From positions 1 to 5,917 of the forward strand of contig JAURNA010000218.1 in assembly GCA_030830385.1 (NCBI GenBank): a stretch of 5,917 nt of DNA. The letters run 5' to 3'. The notes beneath the pieces were generated by a model that searched no databases, was not told where the DNA came from, and saw only the letters and a program-made list of their open reading frames with translations. Both the position numbers and the translations under genes were made by a program. Origin of the DNA: Crocinitomicaceae bacterium (GTDB taxonomy: Bacteria; Bacteroidota; Bacteroidia; Flavobacteriales_D; Crocinitomicaceae). Shown in pieces: positions 5,902 through 5,917 of the stretch. Within the stretch, counting starts at the first letter, position 1, and each line of letters starts with the position of its first letter.

Positions 5902-5917
5902 GGTGATATAGCTCAGT
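5902..5917 (+). tRNA. tRNA gene, 5' end only (cut by window edge)
   Basis: The last 16 bases, GGTGATATAGCTCAGT, match the start of a bacterial tRNA: a 7-base acceptor strand (GGTGATA), T8-A9, D-stem GCTC and A14. The sequence stops before the anticodon, so the amino acid cannot be read. A promoter-like box lies upstream on the same strand. The call rests on a short but very characteristic string; more tRNAs may follow outside the window. Confidence 0.75.

Overview
The window reads as core chromosome of a Bacteroidota bacterium, most likely in or near Flavobacteriia/Flavobacteriales. The evidence is promoter-like TAnnTTTG boxes upstream of several genes, almost no Shine-Dalgarno sequences, an LptC predicted to be a lipoprotein, and a DUF5686 protein with an N-terminal carboxypeptidase-regulatory-like domain. 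All protein genes lie on the minus strand. A truncated tRNA begins at the right edge on the plus strand. No mobile element, CRISPR array, phage gene or other sign of recent transfer is visible.

Layout from right to left, which is the direction of transcription. A tRNA (5902-5917, cut by the edge) and coaX (start 5786) diverge from a short intergenic region that has a promoter-like box facing each way. coaX (type III pantothenate kinase), an outer-membrane beta-barrel protein, a secreted helical-repeat (TPR-like) protein and lptC form a tight block at 5786-1848. The coaX and barrel genes overlap by 26 bases, and the next two junctions have gaps of 5 and 3 bases, so one transcript is very likely. 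A 283-base gap (1565-1847) separates lptC from the start of a small two-helix membrane protein at 1331-1564. The gap holds a possible short cysteine-containing ORF, small inverted repeats and a promoter-like box. The left end (1-1192) is the N-terminal part of a DUF5686 outer-membrane protein, with its own probable promoter.

Functionally the block joins the first committed step of coenzyme A synthesis to envelope genes: a barrel protein, a periplasmic repeat protein and the periplasmic bridge component of the Lpt lipopolysaccharide exporter. From memory, the order coaX - barrel - TPR - lptC - small membrane protein recurs in Flavobacteriia, which suggests the barrel and TPR proteins have an envelope role linked to Lpt. 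That role is inference.

The most striking feature is a perfect 13-bp inverted repeat with a 6-base loop and a run of six T. It lies inside codons 10-22 of lptC and encodes the signal-peptide core and lipobox. It has the form of an intrinsic terminator or attenuator embedded in coding sequence. I see no complete undescribed defence or mobile system here.
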